This document shows positions 25,829-34,607 of a DNA stretch of 64,000 nt, piece after piece. The first letter of the stretch is position 1. Every line of letters begins with the position of its first letter. Source of the DNA: Fuscovulum blasticum DSM 2131 (GTDB taxonomy: Bacteria; Pseudomonadota; Alphaproteobacteria; Rhodobacterales; Rhodobacteraceae). A program made the translations under genes and the position numbers. Under the pieces are notes generated by a model. That model worked only from the letters and a program-made list of their open reading frames with translations. It did not search any database and was not told the origin of the DNA. The stretch lies in NCBI RefSeq assembly GCF_003034965.1, contig NZ_PZKE01000006.1, forward strand, positions 124,001 through 188,000, in the 5' to 3' direction.

Positions 25829-26403
25829 GCCGTGCCGGCGCCGGGCGCGGCAAGAATCCCTTCGGCCACCCGCCGCAGCGGGCCGCGCATGGCGACCCGG
25901 GCCGTGCGGCGCAGGCTGTCCAGCCCGATCAGCGCGCCATAAAGGGCAACGGCGCCGTCTTCCGCCGCGTCGGGGGACAGGCCCGCTTCGGCCAGAAGGT
26001 CGCGCAGGGCGGCGATGCGGTGGCGGTCCACCCGGGCCAGAACGGCGCCGGCGCGTGGGTCCACCCGGCCCCAGTCGCGGATCGCGGGTTCCAGGGCGCC
26101 GCCGGCCACCTCAACCTCGGGCAGGACCGAGACCAGATCGACCAGCCGCAAGAGCCGCGCCCGCGGATCGGCCCCGGCGGCCTGGGCCGCCGTGGTGATG
26201 GCGGTGGTGGCAAGCGCCGCCCAGGCGTCAAGCATGGCCTGATGCAGCGCCGCCAGATCCTTGAAATGCCAGTAGAACGACCCCTTGGTCGCGCCCAGCC
26301 CGCGCGCCAGCGTTTCGGCCCGCACCGCCTGCGGCCCGTCGGCGGCCAGCGCCCGGAAGCCGGCCATCACCCAGTCTTCAGGCCCAAGCCGCAGCTTCGG
26401 CAT
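25825..26403 (-). CDS. TetR/AcrR family transcriptional regulator
   Basis: A 192-residue repressor-type protein. The N-terminal helix-turn-helix reads RAETLARGLGATKGSFYWHFKD, typical of TetR. The C-terminal two thirds are a helical ligand domain of unrecognised specificity. The start at 26403 gives a normal TetR N-terminus (MPKLRLGPEDWVMAGFRAL). The stop shares the CTAG palindrome with the converging kinase stop. A tandem 14-base repeat lies about 50-75 bases upstream and may be its binding site. It is divergent from purB. Confidence 0.85.
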   Translation of the reverse strand: MPKLRLGPEDWVMAGFRALAADGPQAVRAETLARGLGATKGSFYWHFKDLAALHQAMLDAWAALATTAITTAAQAAGADPRARLLRLVDLVSVLPEVEVAGGALEPAIRDWGRVDPRAGAVLARVDRHRIAALRDLLAEAGLSPDAAEDGAVALYGALIGLDSLRRTARVAMRGPLRRVAEGILAAPGAGTA

Positions 26404-26451
26404 GTTGCTGTCCGCTTCCGCGCCGCTGACCGCCTGCACCCGCCCCTCCTG

Positions 26452-26480
26452 CCTGATTGCCGGATACCTGATTGCCGGAT
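26452..26480 (-). repeat. Tandem direct repeat upstream of the TetR gene
   Basis: Two exact copies of CCTGATTGCCGGAT, at 26452-26465 and 26467-26480, with a 15-base period. They lie 49 bases before the TetR start codon and 117 bases before purB. Possible operator or simple duplication. Confidence 0.6.
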
Positions 26481-26596
26481 GGGGGCAGCCTAGCGGCGGG
26501 CTGGTTAACAATGTCCCAACGGCGGTGGCTTCCCTTGCACCGCGCCGCAACCCGGCGTAAGGCCAGCCGCAACCCCCGCCAGACAGAGGTTTGCCG

Positions 26597-27898
26597 ATGA
26601 TCCCGCGCTATTCCCGCCCCGAGATGGTCAAGCTGTGGTCGCCCGAGACCCGGTTCCGCATCTGGTTCGAGATCGAGGCCCATGCCTGCGACGCGCAGGC
26701 CGCGCTGGGCGTGATCCCGAAGGCCAATGCCGAGGCCGTCTGGCGCGCGAAGGACGTGGAATTCGACGTGGCCCGCATCGACGAGATCGAGGCGGTGACC
26801 AAGCATGACGTGATCGCCTTCCTGACCCATCTGGCCGAGATCATCGGCAATGAGGAGGCGCGGTTCGTGCATCAGGGGATGACCAGCTCGGACGTGCTGG
26901 ACACGACGCTGAACATCCAGCTTGTGCGCGCGGCCGATCTGCTGCTGGCGGGCGTGGACCGGGTGATGGCGGCGCTGAAGACGCGCGCGCTGGAACACAA
27001 GGATACGGTGCGCATCGGCCGCAGCCATGGCATTCATGCCGAACCCACCACGCTGGGCCTGACCTTCGCGCGCTTCTATGCCGAGATGAAGCGCAACCGC
27101 GAACGGCTTGGAAACGCGCGGAAAGAAGTGGCGACCGGCGCGATTTCCGGCGCGGTCGGCACCTTCGCCAACATCGACCCGCGGGTCGAGGAACATGTCT
27201 GCAAGGCGCTGGGGCTGGTGCCCGAGCCGATCTCGACCCAGGTCATCCCGCGCGACCGCCACGCGATGTATTTCGCCACGCTGGGCGTGATCGCGTCCAG
27301 CATCGAGAACGTGGCGATCGAGATCCGCCACATGCAGCGCACCGAGGTGCTGGAGGCGGAAGAGTTCTTCAGCCCCGGCCAGAAGGGCAGCAGCGCCATG
27401 CCGCACAAGCGCAACCCGGTGCTGACCGAAAACCTGACCGGCCTTTCCCGGCTGGTGCGCATGGCGGTGGTGCCGGCGCTGGAAAACGTGGCGCTGTGGC
27501 ACGAGCGCGACATCAGCCATTCCAGCGTGGAACGGATGATCGGCCCCGATGCCACGATCACGCTGGATTTCGCGCTGCACCGGCTGGCCGGGGTGGTGGA
27601 AAAGCTGGTGGTCTATCCCGAGAACATGCTGCGCAACATGAACAAGTTCAAAGGGCTGGTCATGTCGCAGCGGGTGCTGCTGGCGCTGACGCAGGCCGGC
27701 GTATCTCGCGAGGACAGCTATCGCCTTGTGCAGCGCAACGCGATGAAGGTCTGGGAGAAGGGCGCCGACTTCAAGACCGAGCTGCTGGCCGACCCCGAAG
27801 TCACCGCCGCGCTGACCCCGGCCGAGATCGAGGAAAAGTTCGACCTTGGCTATCACACCAAACATGTGGACACGATCTTCAAGCGCGTGTTCGGGTAA
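26597..27898 (+). CDS. purB: Adenylosuccinate lyase
   Basis: A 433-residue member of the fumarase/aspartase superfamily, acting twice in purine synthesis (SAICAR and adenylosuccinate cleavage). Diagnostic motifs are TSSDVLDTTLNIQL, GRSHGIHAEPTT and the catalytic-loop signature GSSAMPHKRNPVLTENL. The start MIPRYSRPEMVKLW is standard for PurB of the short type; AGAGG precedes it. A TTG two codons earlier is not preferred. Confidence 0.94.
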   Translation: MIPRYSRPEMVKLWSPETRFRIWFEIEAHACDAQAALGVIPKANAEAVWRAKDVEFDVARIDEIEAVTKHDVIAFLTHLAEIIGNEEARFVHQGMTSSDVLDTTLNIQLVRAADLLLAGVDRVMAALKTRALEHKDTVRIGRSHGIHAEPTTLGLTFARFYAEMKRNRERLGNARKEVATGAISGAVGTFANIDPRVEEHVCKALGLVPEPISTQVIPRDRHAMYFATLGVIASSIENVAIEIRHMQRTEVLEAEEFFSPGQKGSSAMPHKRNPVLTENLTGLSRLVRMAVVPALENVALWHERDISHSSVERMIGPDATITLDFALHRLAGVVEKLVVYPENMLRNMNKFKGLVMSQRVLLALTQAGVSREDSYRLVQRNAMKVWEKGADFKTELLADPEVTAALTPAEIEEKFDLGYHTKHVDTIFKRVFG

Positions 27899-27933
27899 GC
27901 GTTACGGGTGCCGGAAACCACGGAAGCCGATCC

Positions 27934-28962
27934 ATGGGCCAGATGACGGACCACGCCCCAACCCCACCGGCCGCGCCGCAGTTCGGCGCGGAGCGGCTGT
28001 CGGTTGCGCCGATGATGGACTGGACCGACCGGCATTGCCGCTATTTCCACCGGCTGATGACGCGGCGGGCGATGCTGTATACCGAAATGGTGACGGCGCC
28101 CGCCATCGTGCACGGGCCGAAGGCGCGGCTGCTGGATTTCAGCGCCGAGGAACATCCCGTCGCGCTGCAACTGGGCGGATCGGACCCGGCGGAGCTGGCC
28201 GCGGCGGTGCGGATCGCGCGCGACTGGGGCTATGACGAGATCAACCTGAACTGCGGCTGCCCGTCGGACCGGGTGCAATCGGGCTGTTTCGGCGCGGTGC
28301 TGATGGAGCGCCCGGCGCTGGTGGCCGATTGCGTGGCCGCGATGGCGGCGGAAAGCCCGGTGCCGGTGACGGTGAAATGCCGGATCGGGGTGGATGACCA
28401 GACCCCCGAGGAGGTGCTGCCGCGTTTTTTGGAAACCGTGGCGGCGGCGGGCGTGCGGCATTTCGTGGTTCATGCGCGCAAGGCCTGGCTGCAGGGCCTG
28501 TCGCCCAAGGAAAACCGCGATATTCCGCCGCTGGACTATGACCTTGTGCTGCGGATGAAGGTCCGCTTCCCCGAGCTGACGATCTGCCTGAACGGCGGCG
28601 TCACCAGGCTGGATCAGGCGCGCGGCCTGCTGGCGCAGGGGCTGGACGGGGTGATGATCGGCCGCGCCGCCTATCAGGAACCGGGGCAGGTGCTGATCGG
28701 CGCCGATGCGCTGTGGGGCGAGGACTTCGCCCCCGATCCGGTGGCCGTGGTGCGGGCCATGCTGCCCTATGTCGAGGCGCATCTGGCCGGGGGCGGGCGG
28801 CTGCACCAGATCACCCGGCACATGCTGGGCCTGTTCCATGGCCGCCCCGGCGCCAAGGGCTGGCGGCAGGTGCTGTCGGTCGAGGGCGTACGCGAAGGCG
28901 CCGGTCCCGAGGTGCTGCTGGCCGCGCTGGAGCGGATCACGGCGCCGACACTGGCGGCCTGA
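27934..28962 (+). CDS. dusA: tRNA-dihydrouridine(20/20a) synthase
   Basis: A 342-residue FMN enzyme that reduces uridines in the D-loop of tRNA. It has the Dus N-terminus VAPMMDWTDRHCRYF, the catalytic-cysteine motif NLNCGCPSDRVQSGCFGAVL, HARKAWLQGLSPKENR (characteristic of DusA rather than DusB) and GVMIGRAAYQEP. The ATG at 27934 has GGAAG 8-12 bases upstream; a second ATG three codons later is also possible. It lies 35 bases after purB and may be cotranscribed. Confidence 0.92.
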   Translation: MGQMTDHAPTPPAAPQFGAERLSVAPMMDWTDRHCRYFHRLMTRRAMLYTEMVTAPAIVHGPKARLLDFSAEEHPVALQLGGSDPAELAAAVRIARDWGYDEINLNCGCPSDRVQSGCFGAVLMERPALVADCVAAMAAESPVPVTVKCRIGVDDQTPEEVLPRFLETVAAAGVRHFVVHARKAWLQGLSPKENRDIPPLDYDLVLRMKVRFPELTICLNGGVTRLDQARGLLAQGLDGVMIGRAAYQEPGQVLIGADALWGEDFAPDPVAVVRAMLPYVEAHLAGGGRLHQITRHMLGLFHGRPGAKGWRQVLSVEGVREGAGPEVLLAALERITAPTLAA

Positions 28963-29038
28963 CCTGTCGTTTCCCGGCTGGCGCGCTGCGCCCCGGCGGG
29001 GATAGACAGGGGGGGCAGATGCCGCGAAGGAACCGCCC

Positions 29039-29860
29039 ATGCCCATTCCAGAGATGTCCACGCTGATTCCGCTGCTGCTGGCGCTGATCGTGATCGGCGG
29101 CTTTGCCGGCGTGGTGGGGGGGCTTCTGGGGGTTGGCGGCGGCATCGTGCTGGTGCCCGCCTTCTTTTACGCCTTTCATGTGCTGGGCTATGGCGGCGAT
29201 CAGGTGATGCAGGTCTGCGTTGCCACCTCGCTGGCGACCATCGTCGTCACCTCGATCCGCTCGACCTCATCGCACAACCGCAAGGGCGCGGTTGACTGGG
29301 CGGTGCTGCGGACATGGGGGCCGTGGCTGGTGGGCGGGGCGGCGGTCGGCGTGTTCATCGCCGCGCGGGTGCCGTCAACCGTGCTGCAGGCGGTGTTCGG
29401 CATCCTGGCCGGGCTGGCTGGGCTGTGGATGGCCTTCGGCCGCGACAGCGCAAGGCTGGGCGATGCGATGCCGGGGGAACCCGTGCGCGGGCTTCTGGCC
29501 ACGGCGACCGGGTTCTTTTCGGCGCTGATGGGCATTGGCGGCGGCACCTTCGGGGTGCCGCTGATGACGCTGTTCGGCGTGCCGATCCACCGCGCGGTCG
29601 GCACCGCCTCGGGCTTCGGGGTGCTGATCGCGGTGCCGGCGGTGCTGGGCTTCCTGTTCGTCAAGATCGCCGAGGCGCCGCCCTGGACCCTTGGCGCGAT
29701 CAACCTGCCGGCCTTCCTTGTGGTGATCGGAACCACCCTGCTGACCACGCCGCTGGGGGTGCGTCTGGCCCATGCAATGAACCCCAAGCCGCTGAAACGC
29801 GCCTTTGCCGTGTTCCTGACGCTGGTGGCGCTGAACATGCTGCGCAAGGTGATCTGGTGA
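29039..29860 (+). CDS. Sulfite exporter TauE/SafE family membrane protein
   Basis: A 273-residue inner-membrane protein with about eight spans in two related halves. The family motif G-G-G-LxGVGGG appears in the first half (GLLGVGGGIVLVPAFFYAF) and a related ALMGIGGGTFGVPLM in the second. Members move sulfite, sulfoacetate or other small anions; the cargo is not evident. The GTG of the next gene overlaps its stop (GTGA). Confidence 0.88.
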   Translation: MPIPEMSTLIPLLLALIVIGGFAGVVGGLLGVGGGIVLVPAFFYAFHVLGYGGDQVMQVCVATSLATIVVTSIRSTSSHNRKGAVDWAVLRTWGPWLVGGAAVGVFIAARVPSTVLQAVFGILAGLAGLWMAFGRDSARLGDAMPGEPVRGLLATATGFFSALMGIGGGTFGVPLMTLFGVPIHRAVGTASGFGVLIAVPAVLGFLFVKIAEAPPWTLGAINLPAFLVVIGTTLLTTPLGVRLAHAMNPKPLKRAFAVFLTLVALNMLRKVIW

Positions 29861-30606
29861 CGGCGGACCCGGGCTGGCGCCGGATCGGGCCAGACCCGGC
29901 CATCGCCGCCTGGGCCGCGGCCGCCTTGCCGCAGGCCCGTGCCGCCATTGCCGCCAGCCCTGAACCCTGGCGCTGCGGCGGCACCTGGTTCGTGGGCGTG
30001 GATGCCTTGCCGAACGGCCCGGATGGCGGCATGGGCGGGGTGGCCTTCCCCTGGTCCGCGCTGCCGCTTGCGCCGCAGCCCCTGCATCGCGGCCAGCTTT
30101 CCACCGTGGTGCCCGGCTATCCGCAGCCCTCGCCCGACGAAGGGGCGGCGGCCTTTGGCTTTCGACTGCGCCGCGACGCCGCCCATCTGGACGGGCTGCT
30201 GGCCGTGGGCCCTGACCGGCAACGCATGGTGAAAGAGCCGCACGCCTGGATTCTGGGCCTGCCGCTGACCGACTGCGGGGCAGGGGCCGCGCCGCTTGTG
30301 GTCTGGGAGGGCAGCGCCGAGGTGATGCGGGACGGTCTGCGCCGGGCCTTTGCCGGAACTGACCCCGACCTCTGGGATCAGGTCGATGTGACCGCCGCCT
30401 ACAAGGCGGCCCGGGCCGAGGTGTTTCGCGCTTGCCGCCGGGTGGAATTGCCCGCCCGTCCGGGCGAGGCGCTGCTGCTGCACCGGCTGATCGTTCACGG
30501 CGTCGCCCCCTGGGCCGAAGGCGCCGCCGCCCCGGCGGAAGGCCGTATCACCGCCTATTTCCGCCCGCTGCTGCCCAGCGTCGCCGCGTGGCTGACAGAG
30601 CCCTGA
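29857..30606 (+). CDS. PhyH-like Fe(II)/2-oxoglutarate dioxygenase candidate
   Basis: A 249-residue protein that uses a GTG start overlapping the tauE stop. It is not an obvious named enzyme, but it has the residues of a double-stranded beta-helix oxygenase: an HxD pair (His110-Leu-Asp112 in DAAHLDGLL), a distal histidine (His214 in RLIVHGVAPW) and a C-terminal Arg (RITAYFRP, Arg230 or Arg236) that could bind 2-oxoglutarate. Spacing between HxD and the distal His (about 100) suits phytanoyl-CoA dioxygenase-type proteins. Substrate unknown. The coupling to TauE suggests an acidic or sulfonated substrate, which is speculative. Confidence 0.6.
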   Translation: MTADPGWRRIGPDPAIAAWAAAALPQARAAIAASPEPWRCGGTWFVGVDALPNGPDGGMGGVAFPWSALPLAPQPLHRGQLSTVVPGYPQPSPDEGAAAFGFRLRRDAAHLDGLLAVGPDRQRMVKEPHAWILGLPLTDCGAGAAPLVVWEGSAEVMRDGLRRAFAGTDPDLWDQVDVTAAYKAARAEVFRACRRVELPARPGEALLLHRLIVHGVAPWAEGAAAPAEGRITAYFRPLLPSVAAWLTEP

Positions 30607-30660
30607 CCGCAGGCCTGCCCGCGGGGGCCTGCCGGTCTTGCGAAACCTGCTCCCTTCCTC

Positions 30661-30701
30661 TTGGTCCAAATACCCCGGGGGTGCGGGGGCAGCGCCCCCG
30701 C
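30661..30701. repeat. Candidate dispersed intergenic repeat (TTGGTCCAAATACCCC plus hairpin)
   Basis: TTGGTCCAAATACCCC (30661-30676) is followed by an 8-bp stem, GCGGGGGC (30683-30690) with GCCCCCGC (30694-30701) around a 3-base loop. The TTGGTCCAAATA...CCCC block is familiar to me from intergenic ends of other Rhodobacteraceae genes, but I cannot count copies here. It fills the gap between convergent genes and may act as a terminator. Confidence 0.5.
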
Positions 30702-30726
30702 GGGCGCCGCTCTCCGCCGGCCGCTC

Positions 30727-30966
30727 TCAGCTTTCGGCGCGGTCCAGCCGGGCCATGCGGCCGCCGCGGCGCTTGTGCAGGCGGCCAGCGCGGGCGGGCA
30801 GGTCCGCCATCAGCTCTGCCCGGGCTTCATGCGTCATCCGCGACCAGCCCGAGATTTCCTCGATTGTGCGGTAGCAGCCGACGCAGATGCGTTCCTCGGG
30901 GTGGACGACACAGAGCTTGATGCAGGGCGACTGGATCTCGTCGCGCTTCCAGAGGTCATCCTTCAC
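30727..30966 (-). CDS. DUF1289 domain protein
   Basis: A 79-residue protein with the DUF1289 pattern: [29 protein letters not shown], in which four cysteines (CxxxC...CxxC) probably bind a metal. It starts with GTG at 30966, overlapping the ruvX stop by 3 bases, and is the last gene of the ccmI-ruvX-DUF1289 operon. Function unknown; some members are annotated as Fe-S proteins. Confidence 0.85.
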   Translation of the reverse strand: MKDDLWKRDEIQSPCIKLCVVHPEERICVGCYRTIEEISGWSRMTHEARAELMADLPARAGRLHKRRGGRMARLDRAES

Positions 30967-31448
30967 GGGTCGCTCCGATCCTGGCCCATATGCGCCAGCC
31001 GGTCCAGCGCGCCTTGCAGGATATACCCGGCGGCCACGGCGTCGATCACCTCTTTGCGACGCTTTCGCGACGCATCCGCCTCAAGCAGGGCCCTTTCGGC
31101 GGCCACGGTGGACAGCCGTTCATCCCAGAAGGTCATCGGCAGGTCGCACAGCCGTTCCAGATTGCGGGCGAAGGCGCGGGTGGATTGCACGCGCGGGCCT
31201 TCGCTGCCGTCCATGTTCAGCGGCAGGCCCAGCACCAGGCCGCGCACCCCCCGCTCGGCCAGAAGCGCCAGCAGGGCGGCGGCATCCACGGTGAACTTGA
31301 CACGGCGGATCACCGTGGCGGGCGTGGCGACCGACCGGCGCAGGTCCGAGATCGCGACGCCGATGGTCTTTTCGCCCAGGTCAAGCCCGGCCAGCGCCCC
31401 CGAGGCGGGCAGCAGGGCGTGCAGCGCGGCAAGGTCGGCCACGATCAC
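30963..31448 (-). CDS. ruvX: Putative pre-16S rRNA nuclease / Holliday junction resolvase RuvX
   Basis: A 161-residue YqgF-family protein with RNase H fold: [15 protein letters not shown] (first catalytic Asp), [16 protein letters not shown] and [13 protein letters not shown] (Glu-containing motif). The family processes 16S rRNA 5' ends and was first named a resolvase. A GTG start at 31448 overlaps the ccmI stop (GTGA), so its translation is coupled to ccmI. Confidence 0.85.
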   Translation of the reverse strand: MIVADLAALHALLPASGALAGLDLGEKTIGVAISDLRRSVATPATVIRRVKFTVDAAALLALLAERGVRGLVLGLPLNMDGSEGPRVQSTRAFARNLERLCDLPMTFWDERLSTVAAERALLEADASRKRRKEVIDAVAAGYILQGALDRLAHMGQDRSDP

Positions 31449-32671
31449 GGGGCAAGTCCGGCGGCTGTGGCGACATCGGCAAGGCTGGCCAGCGCGTCGG
31501 GCTGCGAGGCGAAGCGCTGCTTGGCCTCGGCATAGATTTCCTGCGCCTGGTCCTTGCGGCCCAGCACCCCCAGCGCGGTGATCAGTTGCGCCCATTCCTG
31601 CGCGCTGCCGCCTTCGGTGGCCAGCCGGTTGGAAAGCTGGTCCACCATGCCCTCGATCATCGCCTGCCGGTCTTCCGGCGACATGTCGGCGGCGGCGGCC
31701 ATGTCGCCGGCCGAGGGGCCTTTCAGCGCCGGCATGTCATAGCGGATGCCGGCCAGGCGGGCCGCGTCGGGCAGTTGGGTTGCCAGCGGCTGCATCCAGG
31801 GCGCGTCGGGGGGGCTGCTTTCATAGAGCGGCTGCCAAAGCTGGAAGGCGTGGTCGTAGCGGCCGCTCTGGGCGAACATCAGCCCCGAGAAATAGCGCGC
31901 GGTGCCGTTCTGCGGGTCCAGTTCCAGCGCCTTGACCAGCGCGGCCTCGGCTTCGGGGCTGACATAGCCGCCGGCCCAGCGGATCAGGATTTCGGCCAGA
32001 CCGGCGTGATCCTCGGCGGTGGCCGTGGCGCCCTTGACCGCAATCAGGCGGCGCTGTGCGGCTTCGGCGGCGGCGAAATTGCCAAGCGCGGCCTCGTTTC
32101 GGGACAGCAGTTCCAGCCCCCGCGGGTCGGTCGCGGTGGCGGGGTCGACGCTGGCGCGCAGCTTGTCCATCAGCGCGGCATAATCGGGCGAAACCTCGGG
32201 CGCCTTGGCGGGCGGCAGGTCGGCCACGGCCTGCGCCTGCGAGGGGCGCGAGGCCATCAGGTGATCGGCTTCGGCAAGGCGGCGGTCCAGCGGCAGGTCG
32301 GGATACCAGGGCACGCCGGTCTGGCTGTAGATCGCCAGCGCGCCGCCGCCGGCGGCCAGCACCAGCGCCCCGGCCAGCAGGAGCGGGGTGCGCGACGCGG
32401 TGGCCGCCACCGGGCCGGCGGCGGTCAGGGCGCGGTCGGCCGCCAGCAGGCGGCGGGCGATTTCCGTCTTCAGCCGGTCGGCCTCGGCGGGGGGCAGGGT
32501 GCCGCGGGCAAGGTCGCGGTCAACTTCCGCCAACTGGTCGCGATAGACCGCGATGTCGCGGCGGGCGGCGGGTTCCGCCTCGGCGCCCGCGCGGCGCAGG
32601 CTGAGCAGCAGAAGCAGCATCACCCCAAGCGTGAGGGCGCCCGCGATCGTCCAGAAGCCCATCACATCCAT
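31445..32671 (-). CDS. ccmI: Cytochrome c-type biogenesis protein CcmI
   Basis: A 408-residue membrane protein with two N-terminal spans ([41 protein letters not shown]) separated by a cytoplasmic stretch rich in charged residues ([20 protein letters not shown]), followed by a periplasmic TPR domain. CcmI (CycH) holds apocytochrome c for heme attachment by CcmFH. It is distant from ccmABCDG at 58640, as in other Rhodobacterales. Start 32671 is chosen for AGGA five bases upstream; an ATG at 32662 is the alternative. Confidence 0.87.
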   Translation of the reverse strand: MDVMGFWTIAGALTLGVMLLLLLSLRRAGAEAEPAARRDIAVYRDQLAEVDRDLARGTLPPAEADRLKTEIARRLLAADRALTAAGPVAATASRTPLLLAGALVLAAGGGALAIYSQTGVPWYPDLPLDRRLAEADHLMASRPSQAQAVADLPPAKAPEVSPDYAALMDKLRASVDPATATDPRGLELLSRNEAALGNFAAAEAAQRRLIAVKGATATAEDHAGLAEILIRWAGGYVSPEAEAALVKALELDPQNGTARYFSGLMFAQSGRYDHAFQLWQPLYESSPPDAPWMQPLATQLPDAARLAGIRYDMPALKGPSAGDMAAAADMSPEDRQAMIEGMVDQLSNRLATEGGSAQEWAQLITALGVLGRKDQAQEIYAEAKQRFASQPDALASLADVATAAGLAP

Positions 32672-32926
32672 TGTCCTGCCATCCCCGGCCCGTTTCCGAC
32701 AGGCCCGATGTAGCGGCTTGGCCCCCCCGGCAAAAGCCCCCAATCGCCGCAAGGGCCTGCGTGGGGGCGCGGATCGCGCAGCCTTGATCGCGCATGTCGC
32801 TTTTTTCCCGATTGTGCCGCGGGGAGGCGGGGGTGTAAGTCGGTCGCGTTCCAGACAGGGGGCGGCGAAGCGGCGGCCTGTGCCCCTTTGCTGCCCTGTC
32901 CCATGCCCCGTGCGGAGTAGGCTTGC

Positions 32927-34174
32927 ATGAAACGCTATTCGGTCTTTGCCATCGCGCGTGAGGCGCTGCGCTATCACACCGGCTGGGAAAGGGCCTGGCG
33001 CAGCCCGGACCCCAAGCCCGCCTATGATGCCATCATCATCGGGGCCGGCGGTCACGGTCTGGCCACCGCCTATTACCTGGGCAAGAACCACGGCATCACC
33101 AATGTCGCGATTCTGGAAAAGGGCTGGCTGGGGGGCGGCAACTCGGGGCGGAACACCACGATCATCCGCTCGAACTACCTGCAGGATTCCTCAAGCGCGA
33201 TCTTCGAGAAAGCGCGCAGCCTGTATGAGACGATGAGCCAGGATCTGAACTACAACGTGATGTTCAGCCCGCGCGGCCTGCTCATGCTGGCGCAGACCCA
33301 TCACGAGGCGCGCGGCTACAAGCGCACGGTCCATGCCAACCGCCTGCAGGGCGTTGCGACCGAATGGATCAGCCCGCAAGAGGTGAAGAAGCTGGTCCCG
33401 ATCATCAACATCGACGGGCCGCGCTATCCGGTGCTGGGCGCGCAATATCAGGCGCGCGGCGGCACGGCGCGGCATGACGCGGTGAACTGGGGCTATGCGC
33501 GGGCCTGTTCCGACATGGGCATGGACGTGATCCAGAATTGCGAGGTCACTGCCATCCGGTCGGAAAACGGCATGGTGACCGGGGTTGAAACCACGCGCGG
33601 CGCGATTTCGTGCAAGAAGCTGGGCATCGTGGTGGCGGGCCATTCCGGGGTGCTGGCCGAAATGGCCGGCTTCCGGCTGCCGATCGAATCCATGGCCTTG
33701 CAGGCGCTGGTGAGCGAGCCGATCAAGCCCTGCATCGACGTGGTAGTCATGGCCAACACGGTGCATGGCTATATCTCGCAATCCGACAAGGGCGAGCTGG
33801 TGATCGGCGGCGGCACCGACGGCTTCAACAACTATACCCAGCGGGGCAGCTTCCAGCATATCGAGGAAACGCTGCGCGCGCTGATCGAGACCTTCCCGAT
33901 CATCAGCCGGGTCAAGATGCTGCGGCAATGGGGCGGGATCGTCGACATGACGGGCGACCGCAGCCCGATCATCTCGAAAACGCCGCTGGGCAACTGCTTC
34001 ATCAACTGCGGCTGGGGGACGGGGGGCTTCAAGGCCATTCCGGGATCGGGCTGGGCGATGGCCGAACTGGTGGCCAAGGGCGAACCCGGCCCGCTGGCGG
34101 CGGAATTCGACATGTGGCGCTTCAAGGAAGGCCGGTTCATTGATGAATCGGTCGCGGCCGGGGTGGCGCATTGA
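32927..34174 (+). CDS. soxB: Sarcosine oxidase beta subunit
   Basis: A 415-residue flavoprotein and catalytic subunit of heterotetrameric sarcosine oxidase. MKRYSVFAIAREALRYHTGW is the typical N-terminus; AIIIGAGGHGLATAYYLG is the FAD motif, GNSGRNTTIIRSNYLQ the substrate region, and VIGGGTDGFNNYTQRG is near the second cofactor. The complex oxidises sarcosine to glycine, passing the methyl group to THF and the electrons to oxygen. It begins the soxBDAG operon. Its stop is followed by a 109-base gap with three hairpins, unlike the tightly packed remainder. Confidence 0.93.
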   Translation: MKRYSVFAIAREALRYHTGWERAWRSPDPKPAYDAIIIGAGGHGLATAYYLGKNHGITNVAILEKGWLGGGNSGRNTTIIRSNYLQDSSSAIFEKARSLYETMSQDLNYNVMFSPRGLLMLAQTHHEARGYKRTVHANRLQGVATEWISPQEVKKLVPIINIDGPRYPVLGAQYQARGGTARHDAVNWGYARACSDMGMDVIQNCEVTAIRSENGMVTGVETTRGAISCKKLGIVVAGHSGVLAEMAGFRLPIESMALQALVSEPIKPCIDVVVMANTVHGYISQSDKGELVIGGGTDGFNNYTQRGSFQHIEETLRALIETFPIISRVKMLRQWGGIVDMTGDRSPIISKTPLGNCFINCGWGTGGFKAIPGSGWAMAELVAKGEPGPLAAEFDMWRFKEGRFIDESVAAGVAH

Positions 34175-34190
34175 TGCACCGGCTGGGAAC

Positions 34191-34257
34191 AAAATCCTTT
34201 GAAGGATTTTGCCCGGAGTTTTCAAAAACTCCGGGCCAGATTTTTCGAAAAATCTGG
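34191..34257 (+). repeat. Array of three adjacent hairpins between soxB and soxD
   Basis: Three perfect stem-loops lie head to tail: AAAATCCTT/AAGGATTTT (34191-34210), GCCCGGAGTTTT/AAAACTCCGGGC (34211-34236), and CCAGATTTTT/AAAAATCTGG (34236-34257), each with a 2-base loop. All are coded in both strands as inverted repeats, inside an operon, so they are not plain terminators. They may modulate the ratio of beta to the other subunits. A related array occurs at 57471-57543. Confidence 0.8.
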
Positions 34258-34283
34258 CGGCAGGCCGCCATCGAGGTCACGAT

Positions 34284-34607
34284 ATGCTGATTCTGGAATG
34301 TCCCTACTGCGGCGTGAAGGCCGAGGAGACCGAGTTGCAGCCCGGGGGCGAGGCGCATCTCAAGCGCTTCGGGCCGGGGTCCAGCCCCGAGGATTTCGAG
34401 GCCTACATGTTCGCCCGCAAGAACCCCAAGGGCGTGCATTTCGAACGCTGGCGCCATGCCTATGGCTGCGGCAAGTGGTTCCTGGCCGCGCGCTGCACCG
34501 CCACGCTTGAGGTCTTTGGCACCTATCCGGCGCAATCGCCGGAACCGCCGGCGGACCTTGTGAACAAGATCAAGGCCAAGCGGCCGGAGTGGAAGGGCTG
34601 GAAATGA
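34284..34607 (+). CDS. soxD: Sarcosine oxidase delta subunit
   Basis: A 107-residue zinc-ribbon protein. CPYCGVKAEE near the N-terminus and HAYGCGKWF later give the Cys/His zinc ligands of heterotetrameric sarcosine oxidase delta subunits. The start at 34284 gives the MLILECPYCG N-terminus. It overlaps soxA by 4 bases (ATGA). Confidence 0.92.
   Translation: MLILECPYCGVKAEETELQPGGEAHLKRFGPGSSPEDFEAYMFARKNPKGVHFERWRHAYGCGKWFLAARCTATLEVFGTYPAQSPEPPADLVNKIKAKRPEWKGWK

Noticed and set aside
29200-30669. A 489-codon minus-strand frame opposite tauE and the oxygenase-like gene.
   Set aside because: It has no domain motif and spans two plus-strand genes with clear features and coupled start/stop codons.
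34191-34257. Inverted repeats as ends of an insertion sequence.
   Set aside because: The three stems are contiguous, with no transposase or target duplication between or around them.
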